64,000 nucleotides of DNA from Ophiosphaerella korrae. Taxonomy: Eukaryota; Ascomycota; Dothideomycetes; Pleosporales; Phaeosphaeriaceae. The translations under genes were made by a program, and so were the position numbers. Numbering within the stretch: position 1 is the stretch's first letter; each line of letters starts with the position of its first letter. Shown here in pieces: positions 51,168 through 62,623 of the stretch. Location: NCBI GenBank assembly GCA_028456385.1, contig JALNQF010000176.1, forward strand, positions 1-64,000. The letters are read 5' to 3'. The notes under the pieces are model-generated. The model did no database searches. It saw nothing but the letters and a program-made list of their open reading frames with translations, and was not told where the DNA came from.

Positions 51168-51189
51168 GCACTCTCTTTTAGCTTACTAC

Positions 51190-53150
51190 GATTTTCGATT
51201 ACTAAGCCTACTAGAGCTAGGATTTAAACTATTTCGAGGACTTTTTTTATACTAACTTTAAAGCTTAATAGTTTTTTATTTATAGTATCTTTTTTTTTAT
51301 TTTTTTTTATATAAGTTAGATATATTTAAAAATATTTATATAGTTTAGTTATACGTAATTCTAATTATTAAAAGTATAGATATTTAGTAAAAAGTATAAA
51401 ATTAAGCTTTTAATAATAACTTATAGTTAATAGCTATAACTCCTTAGTATTAATACTTAGTAGGATAAAATTTAGCTAGTATATAGTCTTACTAATACTT
51501 TTTTCTATATAATATATAGTTATCTATAGATTCTTAATCTATAAGCGCTTATTTTTATTTTTTTCTTATTTTAAAAGATTCTACTATTATAAAAGTAGTC
51601 TATTTAGGAAATTTTCTTTATATCTTTTAATTAGTTTAATTTCTAATAAATTCTATACTTTTTTAATAGGATTTAAATGTAGAATATAGGCTTAATAAAG
51701 AAAAAGTTTTATCTTATTTTACTTAAACTAATTAAGAAGAGTAAAAGCTTTATAAATTTACTAAATATTTTATTAATATTTATACCTTTATATTCTACTT
51801 AGCTATCTATAACCTTAGATTAAAGTTCTATTAATAAGTTCTTTTCTAATTATAAAAAAATAGCGTAAAATAGAGTTATATAACTTACTCCTTCTAATAT
51901 ACTTTTTAATATACTTATTATATACTATATTAATATAGTAAGTAAAATTAGGATAATTAGTATTAATTAGGTCCTAAATAAACTCTTAGTTTAATCTTCT
52001 TTATATTTTACTAGCTCCTTATACTTTAATTCTTATTTACTTATATAATATAATAGTTAGTAAGTAAGTAATTATAATATAATTAAAAGGAAAATAAAAT
52101 AAAAAAGAAATATAATATTTTACCTTATTAGGACTTTTTTAAACTTATTTCTATTTGTTATAAAGATAATTTCTTTTCTAACTCTTTTTTTACTCTTTTT
52201 TTAGTAATATTTAAGCCTAACTTCTTTCTATATCTTAAAATATATATTCTTTAATATTAATCTAATTATTTTTTAGCTTTCTTAGTTAATTAATATAAGA
52301 GTAAACTCTTTTTTAGTATTTTATTTATTAATTAGAAGCTTTTTACTAGTAATATTAAGCGTATAACTTATTTACTTAATAAAGATATTAATCTTATTTT
52401 TAAATAATAATCTTTTATTAGTTGTCTTAGGACTTCTTATTTAGTTTCTATTTAGTTATCTTTTTTCTCTTAATTTTAACCTAGTAACCTACCCTTTTAT
52501 TACTTAAGTAATAGAAGTTAGATTACTATCTTTTTTCCTAATTCGATTTATAAAAGCTTTAATAGATTTATAGTATCTTTTAAAAATAGTAGTAATAGTA
52601 AAATAAAGTATATTAGAAAAGTAAAGTAGGTTAACTTTAGGTTAATAATTTAAGAAGTTTATTAATATTTATTAAGAATTTAGAAAAGAGATAATAAAAA
52701 TAATATTAGAGGTTATTTTATTTTTAATAGACTAATAGATTAGTAATCTATTTAGTAAGTTTAGCTTATATAATAAAGGTACTACTATTTTCTATTTAAA
52801 ATAACTAAATAAGTAGATAATAAATAACTTATAAAAATTAAGTTATATAATCTTTATAAGACTATTAATAACTAGATAAATTAAAATTAGAATTTAATAC
52901 GCTAAATAAAAAGTTCTATAAAAATAAATATTATAAAATAAAGTCTTTAAAATAGTTTAAATTCTAGCTCTAGTTAGCTTAGTAATTAAAAATCTTAGTA
53001 AACTAAAAGAAAGTGCTTAATTTTTTCTTAAAAATTCCTATCTACTTATATTTTTAGCTTTTATATTTATAGAATTATTACTAGTTTAAAACTATAACTT
53101 TTTTTTAAGCTTTTATTTTTATATTACTTTACTATAGTAGTACCTCTTAT
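51190..53150. other. AT-rich stretch, no gene recognised
   Basis: Very AT-rich with long T runs on the plus strand (51245-51310, 52090-52520), which would be purine-rich (Lys, Glu, Arg codons) on the minus strand. I could not follow a frame or find transposon ends. It may be the older context into which the foldback element at 53151 inserted. Confidence 0.4.
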
Positions 53151-53414
53151 TAACGTAAAAGATTAGTAAGCTAGTTAGATTACTAAGCTAGTTACTTTTT
53201 CTTAGTATTAACTTTCTATCTTTACTTCTTAATAACTTCTCTACTATGTAAGCTAAAGAGATAAATATAATATTATTTAAAAGCTATAAGTTAGGGCTTT
53301 TAAAAGATATATAAATTACCTAAATAAGCTTAGTATAAGGGAAGTTATTAAGTATAAAATATTTAGTGTTCTAAAAGTAGCTCTAACCTCTATATCTAGT
53401 ACTTAGCGCCTATA

Positions 53415-55276
53415 ACGTACTCTATAGGTTTACTAGTTATATAGGTTTACTAGTTACTTTTGCTAAGCCCTTACTAAAACTACTACTACCTAATAATATT
53501 GTAATAATAACAATATCTACAGCCTTCTAATAAATGTTAGATATAGCTTACTCTTTAAGCTATTAAAGGAGACGTACTACTTTTATAGTAATGCGCTGTA
53601 GCTATCTATAACGTTACTTAGTTAATACTTAGTAACTAATACGCAAGACGACCTTTATAAGTAGATTGTAGGCCTAAATTAATAAATCTTACTAAGCTTA
53701 AAGAGGATATAGTTACTAAGTATATTATTAACTTTATTAACTATAGCTTTCTCTCTAGGCTTATAGACGTAGCTAATATAGCTAATTCCTTACGCGCTAA
53801 GTGTAATTTAGGCTAAGTTAGTATAAACTAGCCTAGTATATTTGTTAAGCGCTGCCCTAAGCTTAAAATAAAGTTTAATTACAAGTATAACTATAAGAGA
53901 GCCTTTTACAAGGATCCTAATATTATATAAGCCTAGTTTAAGCTAGTAGATAATACTAAAGCTAAGTATAGTATCTTAGATAATAATACGTAGAACTTTA
54001 ATAAGACTTGCTTTATAATAAGCTAGATTATAGTAAGTATAGTTATTATAGTGTTAGAGAGACGTTTATAGCTAAAAGTAATCTAGCTAGATAATAGAGA
54101 GTAGGTAATAGCTATTATAAGTATTAATATAACTAGGTAGGCTATCTTAGCCTTTATTATACTTAAGGCGCGCTACTACCTATTAAGCTAGTATAAGGAT
54201 AGTAATATACCTTATAACTAGGTTATTAGAGTTTCTAATAATAGCTAGACAACTAATACGCTTAGTCTTACGTAGTTAAAGCACTTTAATATATATATAA
54301 AGACGCGTACTATTAAGATAGTACGTTTACTTATTATTAATAGCTATAAGAGCTATAACTCGCTTAAATTTAAGAAATACTATAAAGATAACAAGATTAT
54401 TACTCTTTATATACCTACGTACGCATCGCACCTCTTATAGCTACTTAATATAAGCTGTTTTACCTCTTTAAAGAAGGCGTATAGATACTAAGTTAAAGTA
54501 CTTATACGTAGTTAGATTAACTATATTACTAAATAGGAGTTCTTACTAGCCCTTAAGCGCGCTTACAACGCAGCAATTACTTCTAAGAATATCTAAGAAG
54601 AGTTTCGAGGCGCTAGATTAGCCCTATTTAACCTAGAATAGGTTATATTAACGCTTAATGTAAAGCTACGTACTCTTTTACTACTTTTACCTAATAACAA
54701 CCCCTAGTAGTCGCAAACTCTAAGCAATACCCTTAAATTTAGGTTGTAGTCGACGCTTATAAAGGTAAGGATTTAGAGGTACCTAGATAGCTTACTAACT
54801 TTAATAGTAGAGGCTTTTAAGAAGGTTTTAAAAGGGGTAGTAATTATAGTATACAAGCTAGTGCTAGCGCAATAGGAGATAGCTAAGCTTAAAGCTATAA
54901 ATAAAGCTATAATGCAACAAAAGTTATATAAAAGAAAGTAGGTTTAAGTAGAAGAGACCTTAACGTTTAAAGATAGGGCGCGCTTAGCTACTCTTAAGGA
55001 CTTTAACGCGCGTAGTAATAGGAAGAAGTTAAAGAAGTAAGTAGGCGCTAAAGTAAGTAAACTATCTTAACAATAGTATATAGTGTATAAGAAGACTAGG
55101 TACAACGCGCGTACGTGTAAATATATAGTAGAAGTAAACTCTAAATAATATCGCGTCTTACTTTATACTATATAGGGCTAAAGTAAGCTATTTTACGCTA
55201 AAACGTAGTAGTTTTAGTAGAGGCTTAGTAAAAGTAACTAGTAAACCTATGTAACTAGTAAACCTATAGAGTACGT
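53415..55276 (+). mobile_element. Fot1/pogo-type DNA transposon (1862 bp), TA target
   Basis: Terminal inverted repeats of about 65 bp begin ACGTACTCTATAGGTTTACT at 53415 and mirror at 55276. Each contains a 17-bp direct repeat of TAGGTTTACTAGTTA. TA dinucleotides flank both ends (53413-53414 and 55277-55278). Length fits fungal Fot1-like elements of about 1.9 kb. The uninterrupted opposite arm of the foldback element shows the empty site with a single TA. Confidence 0.93.
53560..55040 (+). pseudogene. Fot1/pogo DDE transposase remnant
   Basis: The plus frame has pogo signatures. At 53976-54020 a degraded ILD...WNFDETGF box (reads ILDNNT, stop, NFNKTCF). At 54315-54341 LLIIN, where the Asp of the DGH-type motif is Asn (54339-54341). 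At 54400-54460 YIPTYASHLL, stop, LLNISCF, the degraded LPPHSSHLLQPLD.GCF motif with its Asp changed to Asn (54447-54449). All three catalytic Asp positions are therefore lost through G-to-A. The N-terminal part (about 53560-53900) should hold the CENP-B-like DNA-binding domain, not individually recognisable. Stops are TAG and TAA. Confidence 0.85.
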
Positions 55277-56042
55277 TAATATTTTATATAACTATAATAT
55301 ATTATAAATATATATATAGTAGTTATAGAGCTAAATTAGCTAGAAAGCTAGTATCTTAAACTTTAATATTTCTCTCTATTATTTATAAATAGCTACTAAC
55401 TATAAATTTTATAATTTAATATTAAGTCTTTATAGTACTATAATTAAAATAGTAAAATTAATTTATTAATTCTAGTCTATTAATAACTTTTTTTTATTAA
55501 CTATATAGTTTTAAATATAAAATACAACTTAGAGTTACTTTACTTAGAAATCTTATTTTTAGAAAGTAAATTAATTATAGTATATAATATAAAGATATTT
55601 TTATACTTTAAAAATAATTATTTAAATATTATAAAAGTATATCTATATAAATATTACTTTTAAGAATAATAAAATTTAAATTAGTATAGCTTTATAAGTA
55701 TTAGGCTATACGCTATAAAACTTTTTAAATATAACTATTATATATATATTAATAATATATTATAGTTATATAAAATATTATAGGCGCTAAGTACTAGATA
55801 TAAGAGTTAGAGCTATATTTAGAATACTAAACATTTTATACTTAATAACTTCCCTTATACTAGGCCTATTTAGGTAATTTATATATCTTTTAAAAGCCCT
55901 ATCTTATAGCTTTTAAATAATATTATATATATCCCTTTAGTCTACGTAGTAGAGAAGTTATTAAGAAGTAAAGATAGAAAGTTAATACTAAGAAAAAGTA
56001 ACTAGCTTAGTAATCTAACTAGCTTACTAATCTTTTACGTTA

Positions 56043-57340
56043 TAAAGAATTATAATAGAGGTAATATAAAGAAAAGAAAAGTATTAGAAGTAATTAGATT
56101 AGATAAGCTAAAAGAAATTAAAAAAAGTAGTTAGTAAATTAAAGGGCTCTATATAGCTATATAGTCTTTATAATAAATAATAAAGTTTAGAGAGTAAAGA
56201 TACTAGAAATTATTTAAGTAAGATTAAAGTTAAGTTTGAAAGTAAAGAAATTTATAATTTAGTAAGTAAAGATAAAAGATTTTAAGTAATATAAAATAAA
56301 ATAAAATACATTAGTTATAAGAAACTAGAAGCTAGTAGTTATTTTTAATAGTAAATAAAGTTATATTTAAATTTTTTTTAAGAATTATAAATTAGAGAGT
56401 ATATTTAAAAACTAGATAAGTAAGAATTTTTTTAGAAAAGTATTATAAAAAAAGAAAAAGTAAAAGTAAAGTTATAAAAAAAAATAATAGAAGTTAAAGT
56501 ATTAGTACAGTTTAAAAGTGTATAAAGTAAAAGCAATTTATATAGAAAAAAAGAGCTAATAATAAGTAGTAAGAGAAATAGTTAAGTTAAAAAAACTATT
56601 ACTAATAAAATAATTATTAATAAAGTAATAGAAAGTAAATTTATATATAAAAGAAAAAAGATTTAAGTAAAAAAAAGAGTAAAGAAAAGAAAAAGAATAA
56701 AATTTTATAACTAAGAGATTTTCTTAAAAAAATAAGTATTATAAGCAATAACTTATTATAAAGACTTAAACTAATTAAAGCTAAGATATCTAGATACCTA
56801 GACCTAATAAGCTATAAATCTAATAAGTTTAGATAAAATAGTAATATAGAATATAACTTTAATATATAACTCTAGTTATATAACTAATTAGTAACTTATA
56901 AACTACTTATTATAAATTAAAGTATTCTATAATCTATAATTATAGATTAAAATAGTATATAGTTAAGACTATTATTAGATTAAATACTTAATCTTAGTTA
57001 GTATCTAAGTAGATAAGTAGATAAGCTAGTAAGAGCTACTTAGTAAAGCTACTAGTATTAGTATATTAGTTAGATACTAGTAATAGTATACTAGTTAAAT
57101 ATAAGTAATAGTACGCTAGTTAGATACTAGTAGTAGTACTATAACTTAGCTATATTAAAAATAATTTAGTACTTCTATAAACTTAAGCTAGTACTAACTC
57201 TTAAGACTTAGCTTTAAAAGCTATAGTATAGATATATAAAATAGACTATAGAACTAAAAGTAAAATTCTAATAATTAACTAACTTAATTAATTATATTTA
57301 TATTAATTTATATATATTATAAAATAAAATATAATAATAT
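56043..57340. repeat. AT-rich stretch with short tandem repeats
   Basis: 56100-56760 is A-rich with no gene I can support. At about 57050-57145 three imperfect units of 27-30 bp carry the core TTAGATACTAGTA and ATAGTA(C/T)(A/G)CTAGT. Nothing else is recognised. Confidence 0.45.
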
Positions 57341-57452
57341 ACGTATTTTATTACTCTTTAGCTTATATTACTCTTTAGCTTACTTTAAAAACTTACTAAA
57401 AATTATAAAAACTATACTTTAATATTTTAATAATAGTCTAATAATAAATTCT
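57341..57452. repeat. Left arm of an inverted repeat around the small LTR element
   Basis: From ACGTATTTTATTACT to ATAATAAATTCTA, complementary to 59989-60082 with one extra block of about 18 bp in the left arm. Outer sequences (GAACTAAAA-type) also correspond loosely on both sides. Confidence 0.65.
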
Positions 57453-57628
57453 AAAATTATATAATAAGCTTTTTATATTAACTAAGAAGTACTTATAAAA
57501 GTACTATAATAATATACCTAGCTATTATAAAGATACTAAGTTTTAGCTTCTAATTTTAAACTTAATTATAATATATTAAAAACTATATAATAAATTTAGT
57601 TTCTAAGTTAAATAAGAGGTTTAAAATA

Positions 57629-57824
57629 TATCGCAAGTACGTATATATAAGTATAGCTTAGTACTTAGCTTAGTATAAGTAAGCCTATTAGAGCTCTCTA
57701 TAGTATAAGTATATACTACTACCTTAGCTCTATATAAGTATATTAGCTAGTTTAAGTAAAGCTCTCTATTAATAATAGATCTATTAATTACTCTCTAACT
57801 ACGTATACTTTATAGCTTATAATA
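57629..57824 (+). repeat. 5' LTR of the small LTR element
   Basis: 196 bp, matching 59762-59957. CpG at TATCGCAAG in this copy is TA in the other. Confidence 0.9.
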
Positions 57825-57939
57825 GTTATAAGCCTAGTTTACGTAATCTTCTTTATATATTACGTTAAGTAAAGTAACTAGCTATAGTAGTAATCTATTC
57901 CCTATTCCTTATTATATATATAGAGGTAGCTATCTATAG

Positions 57940-58450
57940 ATAGCTTAATATTAGCTTATTAATAGCTTATAGCTTAGAGGTACCTTCTATTATTAATAGT
58001 ACGTATTATAGAGGTAGCTATTAATTGTTAGTATAGTAGCCCTCTATTAAAAGCTTATAGGTAACCCTCTAATTATTAGCTTATTATAAGTATATATTAT
58101 AGAAGTAGCTATCTATTAATAGCTTAATTATTAGCTTGTTGTAAGTACGTATTATAAGTACGTATTATAGTAGCTACTCTCTAATAATAACTTATTAGCT
58201 TATTAGTAGTATACATTGCAAAGGTAGCCCTCTATTATTAGCTTATTGTTAGCTTATACTAGTAGCTTATACTAGTAGCTTGTATTAGTAGTATAAATTA
58301 AGTAGAGGTAGTACTCTAATAATAACTTGTTAGTAGTATTAGTAGTACGCATCGTTAACCTATTATTAACTTGTTATTAGCTTACATTGTTAGCCTATAT
58401 TAGTAGTACTCTATCGCTAGCTTATTAGTAGCTTATATTGCGCACTTAAA
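57940..58450. repeat. Irregular ATTAGCTTATTAGTAGT-type repeats in the leader
   Basis: Many imperfect short units with TTAGCTTAT, TAGTAGTAT and GTAGCCCTCTA cores, in no fixed period, fill the region between the 5' LTR and the coding-like frame. Confidence 0.65.
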
Positions 58451-58499
58451 TACTATAGACTTAATAGCTACTCTACTTAAGAGTGTACGCCTCTTTAAT

Positions 58500-59370
58500 A
58501 GTAAATTATTTACGCTATAGTACGCCTAGCTAAAATACTATATAAAAGCTAGAAGTATATAAGAAAAGATAGATCTAGACGCTTTTTTATACGTTGTTAA
58601 TAAGCTAGCTACTCTTAATAATAAAGATAAATATAAAGACGCTCTTAAAGTCTATATAATAAGACTCTCTATATACTAAAAGCTAGTAGTAAAGATATAA
58701 GTAGTTTAGAACTAAGTATACGTAATAGTTAACTTGTAGAGGCTTAAGCTTATAGTTCTATAAGCTACTAATTTATTACTTTAAGCGCTACTTAAGGAGC
58801 TTAAATTAGACCTCTACCTAAATATAAATAACTAAAAGGAGTAAGTAAGGGATACTTACTATAAAGCTACGTATAGGCTTTAATCTAGTAAAGCTTAGTT
58901 ACTAGAGATATAGATACTTAACTAGACTTACGTACACGCAAACGTAGAGCTCCTAGAGCTTAAGAAAGTAAAGGGCGTACTTTTAATTAAGGACTTCTTA
59001 CGCGTAGTAGTAAAGTACAAGCTAGAATAGGCTTAAAGAGAGATAGATACTCTAGTATAACCTAGAGTAGCCCCTTAATATACGCTTGTTAAATACTCTT
59101 ACTAGTTCTCTTAGCTTATACGTATAAAGGAGAGCTAGTATAGTATAAGTACGTATACTACGCTAAGAGCTATTTAGTAGTACTTATACTTATACTAGAA
59201 TTAATTTAAGTATAAGTAGAAACTAGTAGAGTATAGATACCTACAAGAAGCTCTATAAAGGCGTAGTAATCTATAAAGTATAAAGGAAATTAAGGAGTAC
59301 TTCTAAACTAAGTAATATTAAGCTCTACGCGCTAAGCTTACTAAAGAAGGTTTAATTCTAAGAAGTAAGG
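58500..59370 (+). pseudogene. Single decayed frame of the small LTR element
   Basis: One plus-strand frame is followed for about 290 codons, interrupted only by TAA and TAG. The translation is helical-looking and charged (Lys, Glu, Leu, with Tyr and Gln-type stops), for example LNNKDKYKDALKVYI near 58615-58665 and VELLELKKVKGVLLIKD near 58935-58990. No zinc knuckle, protease, RT or integrase motif is seen. A capsid-like gag frame would suit both size and position, but this is inference. It may also be a captured host gene. Confidence 0.5.
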
Positions 59371-59761
59371 GTCTATAATACCCTAGTATATTAATAGCGT
59401 AAGATAGCTATATACTTAGTAGAAAAGTTTTAGGAGAGTATAGCTCTATTTAGCTACCTATCTTAAGTTTAGTAGCTTAGTAAGTTAAAAGTACTATAAT
59501 ATTCCTATACTCTATTTAAAGATATAAGCTACGTATTTCTAGATTAATTACCTAAGTATATACTAAGAGCTGCGATTCTATTTAAGCTTTAAAAAGTTTA
59601 GCCTATTCTTTACTTTATATACTTACGTTTATAGTAAGCTTTACTAGCTCCTAATATACTAAGAGGCGTAGTAATAGCTTTTTGTATTTCTTTTTTATTA
59701 ATTAGAGATAGAGCTTAGAGTACTATTAGCCCTCCTTATAGGTTTATTAAGCTAGGGGGTA

Positions 59762-59957
59762 TATTACAAGTATATACGTACGAGCGTAGCTTAGTACTTA
59801 GCTTAGTACGAGCAAGCCTATTAGAGCTCTCTATAGTATAAGTATATACTACTACCTTAGCTCTATATAAGTATATTAGCTAGTTTAAGTAAAGCTTTCT
59901 ATTAATAATAGATCTATTAATTACTCTTTAACTACGTATACTTTATAGCTTATAACA
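59762..59957 (+). repeat. 3' LTR of the small LTR element
   Basis: 196 bp; preserves CpG and CpA near its start (CGTACGAGCG). Followed by AAATA. Confidence 0.9.
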
Positions 59958-59988
59958 AAATAGTTATTTAAAGATAGAATTAGAATTC

Positions 59989-60082
59989 TAGAATTTATTA
60001 TTATAGTATAGTTTTTATAATTTTTAGTAAGTTTTTAAAGTAAGCTAAAAAGTAATATAATTTAAAAAGTAATAAAATACGT
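59989..60082. repeat. Right arm of the inverted repeat around the small LTR element
   Basis: Complement of 57341-57452. The small LTR element therefore landed inside an older inverted-repeat element, between its arms. Confidence 0.65.
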
Positions 60083-60419
60083 TATACTTTTTAAATAGAT
60101 AGTATTAATTCTAATTCTAAACTTAAAGTAATATACTCTTAATATATACTATTTAGAATTATTATTTTAGTTCTATTAATAGTTAAGTAGTATATATAAC
60201 GTAAATAGTTATACTTCTATTAACTATTACTACGCTCTATTAAGTTAGCTTATAGTACTAAAAGAGCTTTATAATAATAAGTATTAAAAGAAATAGTTAA
60301 GTAAAAAAATATAATAGAAAGTAATAAAATTAAAAAAAAAAATTTAAAAAAAGTTATTAGCGTCTAGGCTTAGGGCTAGGTAGGAGTCCGAAGTACTAAA
60401 ATTACAAAAATAAAAAAAT
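60083..60419. other. AT-rich stretch, no gene
   Basis: Nothing recognisable apart from a short less-RIPped patch at 60360-60400 with TAGGCTTAGGGCTAGG and GGAGTCCGAAG. Confidence 0.4.
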
Positions 60420-60573
60420 GCTAAGAGGCTATCTTGTGCAGAATTACGCAAGGAATCTAAATCTACTCTTAGATTTCTTATAGCTCTTTCTATTGTTGCG
60501 ATACACGTCGTTGAAGTTGTATTCCCAAAGTAGAAAAAATCTAACCGCTAATCCTAAATTAGTATATTTCTAA
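60420..60573. repeat. 155-bp direct repeat, copy 1
   Basis: Pairs with 60625-60779. It keeps TpG and CpA (TTGCGATACACGTCGTTGAA) and looks weakly RIPped. The minus strand has an open frame of about 40 codons (starting YFGNTTSTTCIATIERA) that is mostly kept in copy 2, with one stop there. Confidence 0.85.
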
Positions 60574-60624
60574 TACCTATTTCTCTTAATAAAACTCTTA
60601 ACATATAAGTATAAAATAAAAAAA

Positions 60625-60779
60625 GCTAGGAGACTATCTTGTATAGAATTACGCTAGGAATCTAAATATACTCTTAGATTTTTTATAGCTCTTACTATTG
60701 TCGCGATACACGTTGTTGAAGTTGTGTTCCCAAAGTAGAAAAAATCTAATACACTAATTCTAAATTAGTATATTTCTAA
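60625..60779. repeat. 155-bp direct repeat, copy 2
   Basis: Differs from copy 1 by transitions and a few transversions, so the duplication is not very recent. Followed directly by the 23-bp minisatellite. Confidence 0.85.
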
Positions 60780-60782
60780 CAC

Positions 60783-61290
60783 GCAGTTAACTTAACGCAT
60801 TAGCTCGCAGTTACTTATCTTATTAGCTCGTAGTAACTCGTTGTATTAGCTCGTAGTTACTTATCTTATTAACTCGAAGTTAACTTGTTGTATTAGCTTG
60901 TAGTTACTTATCTTATTAGCTCGTAGTAACTTGTTGCATTAGCTCGCAGTTACTTATCTTATTAACTTAAAGTTAACTCGTTGCATTAGCTTGTAGTTAC
61001 TTATCTTATTAGCTCGCAGTTACTTATCTTATTAGCTCGTAGTAACTCGTCGTATTAGCTCGTAGTAACTCGTTACATTAGCTTATAGTTAACTTATTTA
61101 TATTAGCTCGCAGTTAACTAGTTATATTAGCTTGTAGTTAACTCGTTATATTAGCTTATAGTTACTTATTATATTAACTTATAGTAAACTTCTTTTATCT
61201 ACTTATAGTTAACTTATTTTATAAAGTAATTATAAACTAATCTTATTAACTTATAGTTAACTTAATATTAACTTATTATAAAGTTAATAT
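60783..61290. repeat. ~23-bp minisatellite, about 20 copies
   Basis: Units of 23-24 bp such as AGCTCGCAGTTACTTATC plus TTATT, and AGCTCGTAGTAACTCGTT plus GTATT. Two unit types alternate (TTACTTATCTTATT and TAACTCGTTGTATT). Towards 61150-61290 units become AT-rich and degenerate. CpG and CpA survive in the left part. Confidence 0.9.
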
Positions 61291-62220
61291 TCTTTTAACT
61301 ACTTATAAAGGAGTTAACTCTTAAATCTTATATTTTGTAATAATATTAATATTACTACTAAGTAATAATAATAAGTTATTTTAATAAATATATTTTAAGT
61401 ATAATTAAGTAAAGATTTTCTATATATATATATTATAGATAAATATAGTATACTATAGAATTAAAGTAGATAAAGTAGTTAAGAAAAAAAAAGTTAAAAT
61501 AATAGTATTATATATAGCGTAGTAGAAGATAAAAAAATTATAAAATATAAGAATTTAGTACTAAAAGTTAAAGAGTTAGTAAAGAAGTTATTATAGTACA
61601 AATATTATTATAATATAGTAAGTAAAGTAAGTAGATAGTAAGTAATAGTAGTATTAAGTATATTAAAGATAACACCTAATAATATAGATATTTAATATAT
61701 TATCTATATTAATTAGCTATTTAATATATTATCTATATTAATTAGCTATTTTTAGTATTAGATTATATATAAGAGAGTAGTAAAGTAATATAAAATAAGT
61801 TATATAGTAAAGAAGTTATTATAGTATAAAAAAGTAACTAATTAGAAATAAATATTAAGAGAGTAAAGGTAGAGTAAAAGTAAGTATAAGAGTATATAAA
61901 AAAAGTATATAAGATAGTATAGTAAAAAAATATTATATTTAATAGATATATAGATAAGTAAAAGATAAAGAATATAAAATATAAAGTAAAATAAGAAATT
62001 TATAATAAATATAAAAAAGGTTAAAAAATAAATATATATAAAATTATAACTATAAAAGGAGAAATTAAGATAGAGCTAATTAGTTTTATCTAAAGTACTA
62101 ATAAAGTATAATAAGTAAAGTAATAACTTAATTTAAAAAATAAATTATAACTAAAATATATAAAAATTTATATATAGATTTAGAAAGTATATAGACTACG
62201 AAATACTATAAATTAAAAGA
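61291..62220. other. AT-rich stretch, no gene
   Basis: Extremely AT-rich. A tandem pair of TATTTAATATATTATCTATATTAATTAGC-like units (split here by its period of about 42 bp) lies at about 61687-61755. No frame, LTR or transposon end is supported. Confidence 0.5.
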
Positions 62221-62224
62221 TTAA

Positions 62225-62420
62225 TAATCTATAATCTATAGCTACTAAGATAATACTTAATAATTAGATTAATAAAGTAGTATAAGTATATAGATTATAA
62301 GAAATATATTATAAAGATAGTATTAGTAATCTAATTTCTAATAATAAGTAATAATACTTTTATATCTTCTATTAAAAATTATTATTTATTTAGAGTTTAT
62401 TATATAATTATAATATATAC
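62225..62420 (+). repeat. Highly degraded solo LTR fragment of the chromovirus family
   Basis: TAATCTATAATCTATAGCTACTA, kept here in part at 62224-62246, and later the GGATAGTATTAGCAATTTAATCC-like segment (now AAGATAGTATTAGTAATCTA) match the LTR of 19181-26212 in reverse. No internal sequence is attached. Confidence 0.6.
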
Positions 62421-62623
62421 CTTATTTATTACTTTTTAATCTACTTACACTTTTTCTAAAGCTTTAAGTAGTTAATAACTTAGAGCTATATTATATAAAG
62501 AATATATTAAGAAATAAATAATTAAGAAATATCTAGAGATAAAATATATAAAAAAAAAAGAAAAAAGAAATAGATATAGTAGAAGTAAAATAAAGAGAAT
62601 AGTAGTAAGTATTAAAGTAGTAA

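Larger units (their letters stand above)
50735..51180. other. Un-RIPped island of about 445 bp
   Basis: Composition switches abruptly: CpA, TpG and GC content are normal here, while both flanks are RIPped. The segment includes an LTR-like unit (50932-51164) and about 200 bp of further unmutated sequence to its left (50735-50931). I see no terminal inverted repeat for the island as a whole. Its length is close to the minimum duplication length that RIP detects in Neurospora, so escape through small size or insertion after RIP are both possible. Confidence 0.85.
53151..56042. mobile_element. Long inverted-repeat (foldback) element split by a pogo insertion
   Basis: The left arm (53151-53414 continuing at 55277-55328) and right arm (about 55730-56042) are inverted repeats of roughly 310 bp with about 400 bp between them. 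The outer ends read TAACGTAAAAG and CTTTTACGTTA. Arms differ mainly by transitions. The middle (55329-55729) shows no gene. This is the structure of a non-autonomous foldback or long-TIR element. I could not define a target duplication beyond the TA-rich ends, so the superfamily is unknown. Confidence 0.75.
57629..59957 (+). mobile_element. Small non-autonomous LTR retroelement (2329 bp), TSD AAATA
   Basis: Two 196-bp LTRs (57629-57824 and 59762-59957) begin TGTTACAAG (mutated to TATTACAAG and TATCGCAAG) and end TATAACA or TATAATA. The 5-bp duplication AAATA lies at 57624-57628 and 59958-59962. A G-run (AAGCTAGGGGG, 59749-59759) precedes the right LTR as a polypurine tract, giving plus orientation. 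The internal 1.9 kb is too short for gag-pol and shows no RT or integrase motif. It therefore depends on another element for replication. Confidence 0.9.

Noticed and set aside
60783..61290. Centromeric satellite
   Set aside because: Only about 20 short units of two alternating types; far too small for a satellite array.
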